From contig JAESUZ010005104.1 in assembly GCA_017311185.1 (NCBI GenBank), positions 62,001-126,000 on the forward strand: DNA of 64,000 nucleotides, written 5' to 3'. This DNA comes from Proteles cristata cristata (lineage: Eukaryota > Chordata > Mammalia > Carnivora > Hyaenidae). Numbering within the stretch: the stretch's first letter is position 1; every line of letters begins with the position of its first letter. Positions 34,901 through 45,400 of the stretch are shown here, in pieces. The position numbers and the translations under genes were made by a program. The notes under the pieces were generated by a model, which did not search any database, was not told where the DNA came from, and saw nothing but the letters and a program-made list of their open reading frames with translations.

Positions 34901-37900
34901 AAGCCTGGCAGGCTAATGGCCCACGCCACCCCACCTGGGAGTGCAGCCCACTCACCCGCCACCATAAGCGTGAAATCGAAGCCCTTCTTCACAGACTTCC
35001 GGTGCACCTGATTGGGCAGGGTGGCGAAGCCCACGTACTGCTTGTCGATATCCTGGGGGCAGGGGCAGGGCAAGTCAGCGGCGTGCTTGGGTTCCTGGGG
35101 CAGTCTGGTGCCCTGTTCCCTACCCGGCTCAGACATGGAGGCAGCAGAGGGCAGAGTCCCCTGGGTGGGGAGTTTCAATGGCAGAAATGGGGTGAGGGCT
35201 TGTGAGCAAAGGCCTGGAGCTGGGAAGGCAGGTAAGGGGGTGGCAGGCATCCTTGCCCCAGCCTCAGCGAGGGCCTTTGCAGGGACCTAAGAATGTGTGC
35301 AGAGTTTAGGATGTCTGGCTGTAGCAGGCCCCAGCTGGGTCCTCCCTTGGGTGGTGGGTAGAGGGCACCAGGACCTAGACCCCTCAGACACAACCAAGGC
35401 CCTCCTCCATAGGCGAGAGAAGCCCCCTGGCCTCAATACTCACCCCTCCTGAGTGTACCAGGGGGTGGGAGGCCCCATCTGGCCACCATCCAGCCGTGGG
35501 GGTGGCTGGCTGCTGCTACCAAGGCGGAGCAAGGGCTATTTATAGACAGCGGCACGGAGCCTCCCCCGCCCTCGGGGTCCCAGCGCCCACCCAGGCGGAC
35601 CCTGGCCCTGCCGGTCCCTGTCATGTCCCAGAGCCCTCGGGACCGGGACCCGGCAGGCGCGCACACACACACGCTGACCCACATTCCACTCCCCTCTCCA
35701 CACACACCTTGAGCCGCCTCTGGGCCTGGGTCCGCGGTGACAGCAGCTGCTCCACCAGGCGGTCCTGGGGCGCTGCCAGCGAGTCCATCGCTGCGTTCGG
35801 ACCCCAGACCGGGTCAGACCCACAGGGGGCCGGGCTTTCAGGAGGGACTTACAGGCGGTATTGCCTTGAAGCCCTGCTCTCGCCCCAGTTTTACAGACGC
35901 GGGAACTGAGGCCCAGAGAAGGGACGTTGCCCACCCGCGGTGCTGCCTACCCCAGAGGCCCCGCGTGCCATGCCTCTGCCTCTGCGGACCCGTCCCGAGC
36001 CGTGCGCGCCGTCCCAGCCCCAGACAGGCCCGGCTCCCGCACCGAACCAGAGGCGGGGCCTCGCGGCGCTGGCGGGTGGGGGGTGGGGGACAAGACCGCC
36101 CCACCCGCACGGTCGCCGGGAAACAGTCGCCTGGAAATTGGGCCGCGGGCGGAGCCACCGGAAAGCTGTTTCGGAGGGCAGGGCTCAGCATAGGCACGCA
36201 TAGGCGTGGAGGCGGAGCCCCGCTGCCGGACCTGTGACCTCGGTCCCTGTGTCTCGACCACCCTGACGGGAAGATGGTCGAGCCAGAGCCCACCCAAGGG
36301 CCCTAGGGGGCAGGGGTTGTGGCCGTCCCGCGTCCCGCCCCCTCCAGGTGCGGCGCGGCTTTCGCCCGCCAGAGGGCGCCAGAAGAGTGCTCCAGAGACC
36401 TACGCAAACCCGCGCGGGAGCCGGCCCCTCTCGTTCCTCCTCTCCTTGTAGAATTGGCCTGGAAACCCCTCAGTTGGTGTCTTGGAGCCCCAACTATCCA
36501 CGGCCACACTCCTCCCTGTACTGCCCCTTCCCCCTTCGTGTGTATTGGGTGTGTGATGGGGGCAGGGGTGTTCTTGCCTGGTGTGGCCCCTCCAGACACA
36601 TGGGAACTGGGCGAGGGCAGAACCTACCTCCCCAGCCTGGACCCACCAAGACGTCCCCCAGGCTTGCAGAGGCTCCAGGCGTGGCAGGAGTGGGACAGTT
36701 AGAGCTAGAGGCCTACCCACCCTACCTCCCCAAAACCTTGGAAGCGGCAGCCGGCCAGCACTGGCCACAACTGCCCCCAGACCACTCTTGTGAGCAAAAG
36801 TGGGGGGAGGGTATGTGGCCTGGATTTACCCCCTACCCGTCAGGGGGCTCCCTCTCAGCTTCCTCGCCTGCTCTGACGGCCCACAGGACGGGCCCACCAG
36901 GACTGGAGAGCTCCAGCCAGTTTATCTCTCACCCTCTGTGACCACCCGGGGGCCACAGTCCTCTCCTGGGCCAACAAACCCTTCCTCACCCCTCTCTCCA
37001 GGACCCTACCAGAATCTGAACCAGGGGGTACCAGCCAGGCAGGAGGGAGGCTTGGAAGGGAACTGCAACAAGAACAGACGTACTTCTCGGACTGTGTATC
37101 AGTGGGGCTAGGCGGCCGCCCAGCTCTTCCCCACCTTGGTTCTCCCTTCTTGGCTCCCCTGGTTGAGGGGCCTCTGCCCATCTGTCCAGGCTCATGATGC
37201 TGCTCTGGGGCCTGGAGGCCTCTGGCACCTGGGGAGGCGGGGTGGGCCCAGAGCTGGGAACAGGAGAGCCTTTCATGCAGCGGAGAGCAGGGGGAAGCCA
37301 CAGGGCACCTCCCTCAGCTCTCCCAGCTGGGCCCTCAGTCCTTGCCCTGAGAAAGCCTCCACACTGGCCCCAGCCCTCTGCCATGTGGACCTGTAGTAGT
37401 TGTCTGGGCCAAGTCCCACCCAGCCCCCACCCGCAGGTCTGCTATAGACACCGCCCCTCAGCCTAGGCCCCCCACCCCCGGACAGGCTGGCATCTCAGGC
37501 TCAGGGCATCTACAAGACAGACACACCTGGGTCTAGACCTCAGCACTTCACAGCCGGGTGTCTAATGGAGCTTGTCACTCCCAGACTTCCTCAATTTCCC
37601 TACTGATGAGGCACAGCCTCTGGGGAGGCCTAGGTCAGGAGGGCAAGAGTCAGGAGGGTCCATGTCACAAGGGCAAGAGTCTCACTCCCAGCTCCTGCCC
37701 CTGCACCCAAACTCACCCCAACAGGGCCTGTGGATTCCCTGGGGGAGCTCTGGGGGAGGGGCCCTGCCACCCCCGCTCTCTGGCCCATGAAGTATACAAC
37801 AAATATTCCTCAGGGCTTCCCGAGCTGTAGACACAGCTGCGCCCACCTCCTCCTGGTGCCTGAGACTCTCGAGGCATTTCCATTCTTAGAATCACTGGAG

Positions 37901-39641
37901 TCAGCTCTGGAAGCAGCCACCAGAGCCCCCATCACTGCCTGAGACAAGGTGGGGGCATGGAGGGCCACCAGAGCTCTCCCCACCCTTTCTCACAGTGTGG
38001 ATAGACCAAAGCTCACTGACACTGAACAATGCTAACAGTGAAGCTACCACTTTCTTCTAGCTCCCCCCAGATCCTCGGGGAGTCTGGTCCAAAGACCTGG
38101 CTCCCTGGCTTTGTTCCTGGGGCTCCCCTTCCCACCTGCATGGTGCCCTCTCCCTCTGGTCCGAGGGGCAGGGGACGGGTGAGGCTGGCACCTAACTGAC
38201 CTCGAAGGACGGGCAGACACAGGCCTGAAGGTGCTCACACCTCGGCAGGAGGAAGGCCCTGTTGGTGCTGGGCAGGAACCCCAAGTGCCAGAAGCCCCGG
38301 GAGAAGCTGTGGGGGGTGGTCTCCCGGGCCTCTCTTCTGTCTCTCCCTCAAACAATAGCCTGGCAGCATGTGTCCCTGTAACTCAGGCATTGTCTGACCT
38401 GCCTTAATAGGAAGACAGCTCCTGGCCCGGGCTCCCTGGAGAGGCCCTTGCCAGAAGGTTGAGGCTGAGGGGCCCCTCCCCAAGAGCCTCACCTGTCCCA
38501 GGGTGGGGCGCGTCCCTGCCAGGAGACTGGCACCTGGCAGCCAGTGACTCCCAGCCCCCACCCCACCTGCTGGGCCGCACCCTGGGCCAGGACTTCAGGG
38601 TTCTACCCACTGTGTGAATTCCTATCCCTGACGAGGGGTGCCAAGGCCACGTTGGTGCCAGAGTCAGGCCAATAAAATCCCCCCAAAATGACTGAGCTCA
38701 AGCCAGAGAAGTCCCCAGCAGGGCTGCCTCGGAGCCCCCTGCCCATCTGGTTACCCACCCCCACCCCACTCTCAGAGTCTTCCAGCTCTGTTTAACCCCA
38801 GCCTCAGTTGGGTTTCACAGTGGGTGCCCAGGTCAGCCTCCTGTCAGGTCCTGCATTCCCTGAGTGGGGGCCAGGCCAGCCCCTTTGGGAGGCTACAAGC
38901 CTATTTGTACCCACTAGGTTGGAAGACCCATACTAGGCACAGGGATGACTCAGACCAGGCCTTGGAGGCTCCCAGTCTGGGGAAGAGGCCTGGCCACAGA
39001 TCAGCCCACTCAAATTGGTGTGTGGGGAGAAGAGACATAAGATGCACAGGAGTGGGGTGGGGCTGCTTAGGGTCTAGGTGCTGGCTGTTGGATACAGACC
39101 CCTCCCCTAGCCTGTGGCCTGCAGTGACGGTAGCCTCACTCAGGACCTCCAGCACAAGGCCTAAGGCCAGTTCAGGGAGGATATGCTGGTGCTGGACCAC
39201 TGGGAGACACCAGGCCCATCCCCCCATCCTGGGAGGGGCGCCTCTGCTCTTAGGGTCAGGGGCCAAGCCCCCAGGCGCCCAGTGCCCACTCTTCCCCTCT
39301 GTAGCCCTTGGCCGGCGGCACTGCCCCAGCTGACAATCGGTTATCGCGACAAGGCGGGATGACGGCCGGCGGGGGCGGGGTCGCGCCTAGGCGCCAGCGG
39401 CGTTGGTGGCACAATGGGTGACAGCTGGCCGGGGGAGCGGCGGCGCGCGCGTACCTGCTTGTCCTCTGCGGAGTTGGGGTCGGGTCGGGGTCCGGGTCCG
39501 GGCCGGCGGGCGGGGGAGAGACGGAAAGACACGGTGAGAGGCGGGCGGGCGGCGGGGACAAAGGCGCGCGCGAGCGCGCGGGCAGGCGCCGGGCTCACCT
39601 GGGGTCGCCAGCTTGCTCTTGTACCGCAGGCCTGTGCTCAT
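31970..39641 (-). CDS. SEPTIN5: Septin-5, complete, 12 coding exons
   Basis: Septin GTPase that assembles into hetero-oligomeric filaments; in neurons and platelets it binds syntaxin and restrains exocytosis. Coding parts in transcript order on the minus strand: 39641-39599, 39465-39455, 35052-34956, 34848-34762, 34490-34367, 34279-34145, 33944-33827, 33677-33576, 32790-32694, 32608-32473, 32241-32139, 32026-31970. All introns are GT-AG, and the sum of 1,110 nt encodes 369 aa, the human length. Visible: N-terminus [10 protein letters not shown]; polybasic segment [12 protein letters not shown]-loop GESGLGKS at 51-58; switch DTPGFGD at 108-114; AKAD at 189-192; septin unique element about 259-309 including [15 protein letters not shown]-terminal coiled coil from about 338, ending KQQMQDQ. 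Differences from human as I recall it are conservative (S119 for T; K for R in the coiled coil). Promoter is a CpG island. Confidence 0.98.
35708..35788 (-). CDS. SEPTIN5: Alternative first coding exon (1b) of SEPTIN5
   Basis: Reads [15 protein letters not shown] and then [12 protein letters not shown], 27 codons in phase 0, ending CTCAAG|GTGTGTG (donor GT at 35,707-35,706). Spliced to the exon at 35,052 it replaces the 18 N-terminal residues of the main form and gives 378 aa. It matches the second human isoform as I recall it. It begins in its own CpG-rich stretch, implying a separate promoter inside the 4.4-kb second intron. Confidence 0.93.
35790..36420. promoter_or_regulatory. SEPTIN5: CpG-rich region, probable promoter for SEPTIN5 exon 1b
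   Basis: CpG density rises over this stretch immediately 5' (minus strand) of exon 1b and falls on both sides. No TATA box is apparent. It includes a MIR core in reverse at about 35,890-35,925. The promoter role is inferred from the alternative exon. Confidence 0.55.
35885..35930 (-). repeat. MIR remnant
   Basis: 'ttttacagacgcgggaactg' followed by 'aggcccagagaaggg' is the MIR core in reverse. Confidence 0.65.
36420..39300 (-). other. Large SEPTIN5 intron, no recognised feature
   Basis: Lies between the exon 1b promoter and the CpG-island promoter. GC-rich, no young SINE or L1, and no believable exon on either strand apart from those listed. Its freedom from young repeats over almost 3 kb is consistent with the rest of the 24.5-41 kb block. 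Confidence 0.55.
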
Positions 39642-40000
39642 GGTGGCCGCCGGCGGGGACGGGCGGCGGGCGCGCGGGCGGGGCGCGGCAACGAGCGGCG
39701 GAGGCCGAGGCCAGGCTGCGGGGTGACCGGCCCCTCCGCGCCGCCGCCGCCCGCCCCGCCCGCGCGCCCGCCAGCCAATCGGCGCCCGCCGCGCCCACGC
39801 GCGACCCGGCGCGGCCGGCGGGGGCGGGGACCCAGTCGCCCCCCAAAGGCCCCGCGCCCGCCGCCTCCGGGCGACGCCCTCGCCTCTAGCCGCGGGCCAG
39901 CGCTCTGGGAACCCCGAGACGCCCGCGACGCCCAGCCCAGGGCGTGGCAGCTGCCCTGACGGACTCCCGCCACACCTCGCGTCTCCCGTGCCCAGGCCTG
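39300..40000. promoter_or_regulatory. SEPTIN5: CpG island promoter of SEPTIN5
   Basis: Dense CpG sequence containing exon 1 (start codon 39,641-39,639), intron 1 and microexon 2, with GC boxes such as 'ggggcggggc'-like runs and no TATA box. A short tandem array of GGGTCC/GGGTCG units lies at about 39,477-39,505 in intron 1. The transcription start should fall somewhat above 39,650 on the minus strand. Confidence 0.85.
39455..39465 (-). CDS. SEPTIN5: 11-nt microexon 2 of SEPTIN5
   Basis: Coding strand AGGACAAGCAG, flanked by CCGCAG and GTACGC. With the last base of exon 1 it encodes E-D-K-Q and leaves phase 0 for exon 3. The intron before it is only 133 bp and lies wholly in the CpG island. 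Skipping it would shift the frame. Confidence 0.93.
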
Positions 40001-41139
40001 GACTCTGCCTGCCTCGCTCTCGAGGGACCCCAGTAGATGTCTCCGCCTCTGACCTTCCCAACGTGTGGCTCTTCCGTAAGGCCTTGCCCCTCAGGGTCTG
40101 GTTGCCTCTTCGCAGCCCCTCCTCACCTCACCATGGACGCTGGAGGTGCTGGCCCGTGCAGTCCTGCTCCTGGCCACAGCAGGAGAGGTGATGGTCACCC
40201 CACAGAAGGCCGGATGCCCGGCCCCAGGCCGGCGCCCCAGCTTACCTCCTGCAGCCTTTTCAGTGCTGAGCACCCCTGCTCTGGGAGAAGACACACCTGA
40301 GCAAGCTGCAAAGGCCAAGCCCCTGGGCGGTTGTCCCTCCTCTCTTTTCCCGACTTATTTTTTGGGATTACTTCTAAAGAGCCACCGAGCTGACATCCGG
40401 GACAGGACTGACCGGACCTCAAGCCTGCCACACACACCCCCGCCCACTCCCCACCCCAGCTGTGCACTGCAGATGACAGCCAGAATTGCTACCACCCTGA
40501 GAAGGGGGGCAGGGAGATCTCAGCCTCCTGTGCTAGAGGGCAGCCAGCAGCCGGTGGCACTGTTATTTACAGATGGGGAAACTGAGGCCCCAGACCTTCA
40601 CTGAGTTGGCAGGATTCACAAGCATGAGTGCCTCCTGTCTTTTGTCACTTCCCTGGAGTGCTCCCAGGTGTTACATCTGGAGTCTTCAGTCCCACAGAAA
40701 GGGGCAGGCAGACCTGTGGTCACCAGCTCCCCAGGTGACGGACCCTTAGAAGGAAATGGCATGAGCTTTCCACACACAGGAAGCACTGCTTTCTCCTCAG
40801 CCGGTTGTGTGCCCCTTGATCCCTCTGCTGGTCTGTTGGCTCCTCCATCTCTGAATCAACAGCCCCTAGCACAGAGTTGTTTGCTCCAAAAATGAAAAAG
40901 CCATGTAAGCAGCATCAATGCTCTGCAAAATTCTGTGGCAGACACCCATTTCTCCCTCCACTGGGACTTCCACATGATCCAGAGCCGTGACCAGCATGGG
41001 GACAATCCTCCGCTCTGACCCTTCATCCAAAGCCTCATGGCCAGATGTGTTTGGAATTCAGAATTTGTCATTTATCTCATATGTTACATGATACCTCATT
41101 GGAACTGGCTGCAGCTGCACCTCATAATCAAACACATTC
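40001..41139. other. Upstream flank of SEPTIN5, no gene
   Basis: Transition from the CpG island to repeat-rich intergenic DNA. It contains a MIR core in reverse ('acagatggggaaactgaggc') near 40,570-40,590. No coding gene is recognised. Confidence 0.5.
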
Positions 41140-41155
41140 AGATGTTTGTAGTGAA

Positions 41156-41370
41156 GGGGCACCTGAGTAGCTCCATAGGTTAAGCGTCTGACTTCAGCTC
41201 AGGTCACAATCTCTCAGTTTGTGAGTTTAAGCCCCGCGTCGGGCTCTGTGCTAACAGCTCAGAGCCTAGAACCTGCTTTGGATTCTGTGTCTCCCTCACT
41301 CTCTCCCCCTCCCCTGCTCGTATTCTGTCTCTCCTTCTCTCAAAAATAAATAAATATTAAAAAATTTTGA
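41156..41370 (+). mobile_element. CAN-SINE, first of a stacked pair
   Basis: Head 'ggggcacctgagtagctcca', tail 'aaaaataaataaatattaaa'. Target-site duplication agatgtttgtagtgaa at 41,140-41,155 and 41,371-41,386. Confidence 0.95.
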
Positions 41371-41390
41371 AGATGTTTGTAGTGAAATGA

Positions 41391-41605
41391 GGGGAGCCCA
41401 GGGGGCTCAGTCAGTTAAATGTCCAACTCTTGATTTGGGCTCAGGTCATGATCTCGGGTTCGTGAGCTCGAGCCCTGCACTGGGCTCTGTGCTGACAGCA
41501 TGGAGCATGCTTGGGATTCTCTCCCTTCCTCCCCACCCCCTCTTTCTCTCTGCACATCTCCCACTCACTATCTCTCACTCTTAAAATAAATAAACATTTT
41601 AAAAA
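41391..41605 (+). mobile_element. CAN-SINE, second of a stacked pair
   Basis: Head 'ggggagcccagggggctcag', tail 'aaaataaataaacattttaa'. It is followed by a third copy of the same target sequence, gtgtttgtagtgaaat, at about 41,607-41,622. Confidence 0.95.
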
Positions 41606-41622
41606 GGTGTTTGTAGTGAAAT

Positions 41623-42168
41623 ACAACTATTCACACACACTGGAATAAATAAAGCCCGTACACATCAACCCAGGGCTGCCTTTGTTACAGACTTTTCAAT
41701 ACCTTTAAGTTTCAGAGCTTTTGGGGAAATTGGAATTGGGGATAAAGGAATGGGACAGGGAGGGAACACTTGAAGTGATAGGCAGGACTTCTGAGCCTTC
41801 CTCAGCTCCGACAGGCTTGGGGGAACCCCATTTGAGGGGGCCTGGAGCTTTGCAAGACGGTTCAACTGGTCAGTGAAAACTGGCACTTGGATCTTTAGCT
41901 TGAACTGACCCATGCAAGCCTGTGCTTGTGGGGACAAAGGAGGAGATAAGAACCTGTCCTTGATGAGGTAGACATGTCTTTGCAAAGGGCCCCCTCAGGG
42001 CTCAGTGGGGAGGAGCACTCCAGGCAATCCTGGGTCAGGCCTTGACGGGGGTGGGCGGTAGGTCAAGGGCATAGCTCTGGCAGAGGGTGGGAGGTGCACC
42101 TGTACACGAATCACAGGCTTTAAAACAATTCTGGAGATTGGAGACAAAAAGAACAAGGTATATCACAT
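41623..42168. other. Unassigned intergenic sequence
   Basis: Single-copy-looking DNA. The minus strand is open for 106 codons at 41,665-41,985, but I recognise no family, splice or start context in it, so I do not call a gene. Confidence 0.4.
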
Positions 42169-42179
42169 AAACATGTCTT

Positions 42180-42375
42180 TTTTTTTTTATGTTTATTTAT
42201 TTTTTGAGAGCACAAGCAGGGGAGGAGCAGAGAGGCAGACACAGAATTCAAAGCAGACTCCAGGCTCCAAGCTGTCAGCATGGAGCCCGATGTGCCGCTC
42301 AAACCCACGAACCATGAGATCATGACCTGAGCCTAAGTCAGACGCTTAACTGACTTGAGCCACCCAGGTGCCCCT
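42180..42375 (-). mobile_element. CAN-SINE, reverse orientation
   Basis: 'atgtttatttattttttgag' start and 'cttgagccacccaggtgccc' end. Target-site duplication aacatgtcttttt at about 42,169 and 42,376. Confidence 0.95.
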
Positions 42376-42407
42376 AACATGTCTTTTTTTTTTTTTTTTT
42401 TTTTGAG

Positions 42408-45400
42408 GTAAGTACACTCCAAAAGATTACATACAGAAATGCTATTGGATTAGGGACCAGCGTTTTGGGTCTGGAGTGGAGCTGTGGATCGGTGTGGAGC
42501 TAATGGAGAGAGGACCGGAGCCACTCCCTAGAAGGAGAAGGTGTCAAGGGCAGGCCTGAGGCAGTGCCTTCTGTGAAATGCCTAAGGCTGACCCGAGGCT
42601 GCTGGCCTGGAAGGGAGAAGGGGGGGGGGGTCTCCTCCTTGCCCTGGGGCTGTGGTCACCAGGGCCAAGTCCAAGGGATAGCCCTGAATCCCACCACAGA
42701 CACAGCGTAGCACACATTGGTCAACAGGCAGAATAACTGTGGGGAACATTTTGGAAATAGGACTGTGGGGTCCTGGTACTGGCCAGCAGATTCGTGGGAT
42801 GTGCCTTCAGTTCTCCTAGATGAGACAGCATAAGGCCTCCTTCCCTTTCTCCAGCCTGGATACTGGCGATGGGGTGGCCTGAGCCAAATTGTCACACTGC
42901 TCCTATTTATCAAACAGGCACAAACCCTGTGGGGGATAGGTGACATTGGGAAGGGGCAAGACCAGCAGGGCCTGGCCTGGACACACGGCATTGACCTAGG
43001 TAAGGGCCTGTGGCCTCCCTGAGTGGGCTCTGAGTCTGCTTCCTCAGCAGGCAGAGAAAGTGCTGGCTGTGGTACAATGAGAAGTAAATAAGACACTCCT
43101 GGGTGGGAAAAAAAAATGTTACTTTTTAATTCACAAGGAAAAGAAGTTAATGAGTGAAAAAATAAGTTACACCCAGAAAAATCTGTTCAACCAACTTGGG
43201 CTACAAATAGCTTGATGCTTTCCAGAGAAAAAAAGCAACAAAACCTCTTTAAGTTAAGAAATTCTCGAGAGGCTGCGTTCAGCCCATGCTGTGTCTCCCT
43301 CCCCCTTAGCACAGACTTGTGGGCGTCAGTATGGCCACACGGGACCAAAGATGGCCTCATAGTAAACCACTATGATGGTGACAAAGGGACAAGTGGGTGG
43401 CAAGTGAGGCAGGTACCAGGGTTCAGAGGTTTGTTCCAGATTACACACGGATGTCAGGTGGAATGGGGGCCACCAATGCCAAAGCTCAAGAATGTTCGAT
43501 TCATCTGAGAACAAGGGCAGAGGGCAAGCTGGGTACAATGCATCAGACCCCTAAGACCCCCTCACAGGGGTACTGGAGGGAAGGGATCTGCAGGGTCATG
43601 CCTGCCCACAGAGGTGAGACCACGTTCCTGAGAAAAGGGTCACCACGAAAACATATGTCCCTTTATCTGAACAGAGGTGCCACAAAGAGGGCCTTACATT
43701 AGTTCAAAACACATTCAATCCACTTGAGAGAAATGTTCCTTAAGGTGAAATGAAAATCTCGCTTGCCTTCCTACATCAGGATAGCACACGGGCCACAAAC
43801 TCTGAGTGCCTGGGGACAGTGGACCCCTGGTCTCGGCCCTCTGGAAGCTGGTGGCTTGAGAGGCAGTGTGGAAAGAACGAGACAGACCAGACATTCTCTT
43901 TGGGTCTTCAGGCATCCCAGAAAATGGGGGTTCTGGGATGCTCCTTCCTGCTCTGACCAAACCTGGAGAAGCCGTGGTGGCAGGGGTGACCCTCTCCCCA
44001 TCCCTGGCAGCTTGTAGGACCTCCCTGGGAGTAACGTTGGGGGGGCATCCTAGGTAAGGCTCAAGATTGTGATTCATGGAGTGCACCCCAGCAGGCCCTA
44101 AGGTGAGGCTTGGGTTTTCCAAGTCACTCCCAAGGAATTTGTCACTGGGTGTGGGACTAGTGTATAGAGCAGGCCAAGGTCAAGTTAAGTAAGAACCGAG
44201 AAAAGGACCCACTGCCCTGACCCATGGATGGTGCTCTGCTCAGGGCTCCTTCTATGGTAAGCACTTCACCTTGGTGCTGCCCCTTCCCCTGCCTGCCTGC
44301 CAGCTTCCACATCCAGCTCTGCCCACTCCCTTCCCTCCTGCCATACTGTTCTGGACACTTATGTGCAGGCTCCACCAGCTTCTGGCTTTAAGGACTGTAC
44401 TCCAGTGTCCCACATCCCCTTCCTGAGGCGCCCGCTCCTTAGTATGCAATGCTGGGGCCATGGACAGGGCCTTGGGCAGGGTCAAGTGGGTCTTCCTCTC
44501 CTGCCAGAACTCTCAACTTCCCTGGCCCCAGATGATAGTTCCCTGGTCTGCTGGAAGTTGAGTTCATTCACCCCACTCCCACTCTGTCACCCTCCACCTA
44601 CCTACAGGGCACTCCCCAGGAGCACCCCTAATGCCTGCTGGGGATGGGTGTCATGGCCACACACAGATCAGAAGCAGAGGTTCACGGAGTGGTGACAGCA
44701 AACAGCTGAACCCAGGACCTCCTGGCCCAGGCCTCACTCCAGCAAAGAGGTGTGCACTGTCCACAGCCAGGCCAGGGGACTGCTCTGGTCAGGCTGCCCT
44801 GTCTGACTTTGAACTCCATCAACACGGTGACCTGGCATCCTCCTGACTCCGGCTGCTCTGAGTAACTCTGAGTCCGGTTACTCTGGCTCCGCCATACCCA
44901 AGAGAAGGCCGGAAACCATCCCTGGCCCCTGGGGCTCCAGTCAGGAGGGCTACCCTGCTCTTGTGAGTGCATCCTGCTGCTTGGCACCTCCATGGGCCTG
45001 CTGCTTGGATGGCTCTTCCCTGCCCCGCTGACCTGGGGGTGGGAGGGCCCAGACCTCAGAGTCTCATGCATTGTCCCCAGCCCTTTCTGCCTGCCTGAGT
45101 GGTGTTTGTGGGCCCGGGAGCTCTGGGGGTGGCTGTCTCACAGAGAAATGTGTATGCGGCAAGGAGCTGTTGGAGAAGGCTTTTCTTGATCTCCTTGTTA
45201 GAAAAATGTAAGGGGGTCATGACACACCCCATCTTCCTCACCAATCAGAGCACGGAGTCCACAGCAGCTGCCCCTGCCAGGAGAGTGCTGCCCAGCCCCA
45301 TTAAAGCGGCCTGTGTGTTGCAGGGGACAGAGCAGGGTTCCAAGTGGGGCAGAGCCCCGGTCCACACCGAGTCCCCCATTCACTGGGCAGCTGGAGGAGC

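Noticed and set aside
39387..40061. 224-codon minus frame across the SEPTIN5 CpG island
   Set aside because: It is read-through of the GC-rich promoter in a frame other than the septin frame; no domain.
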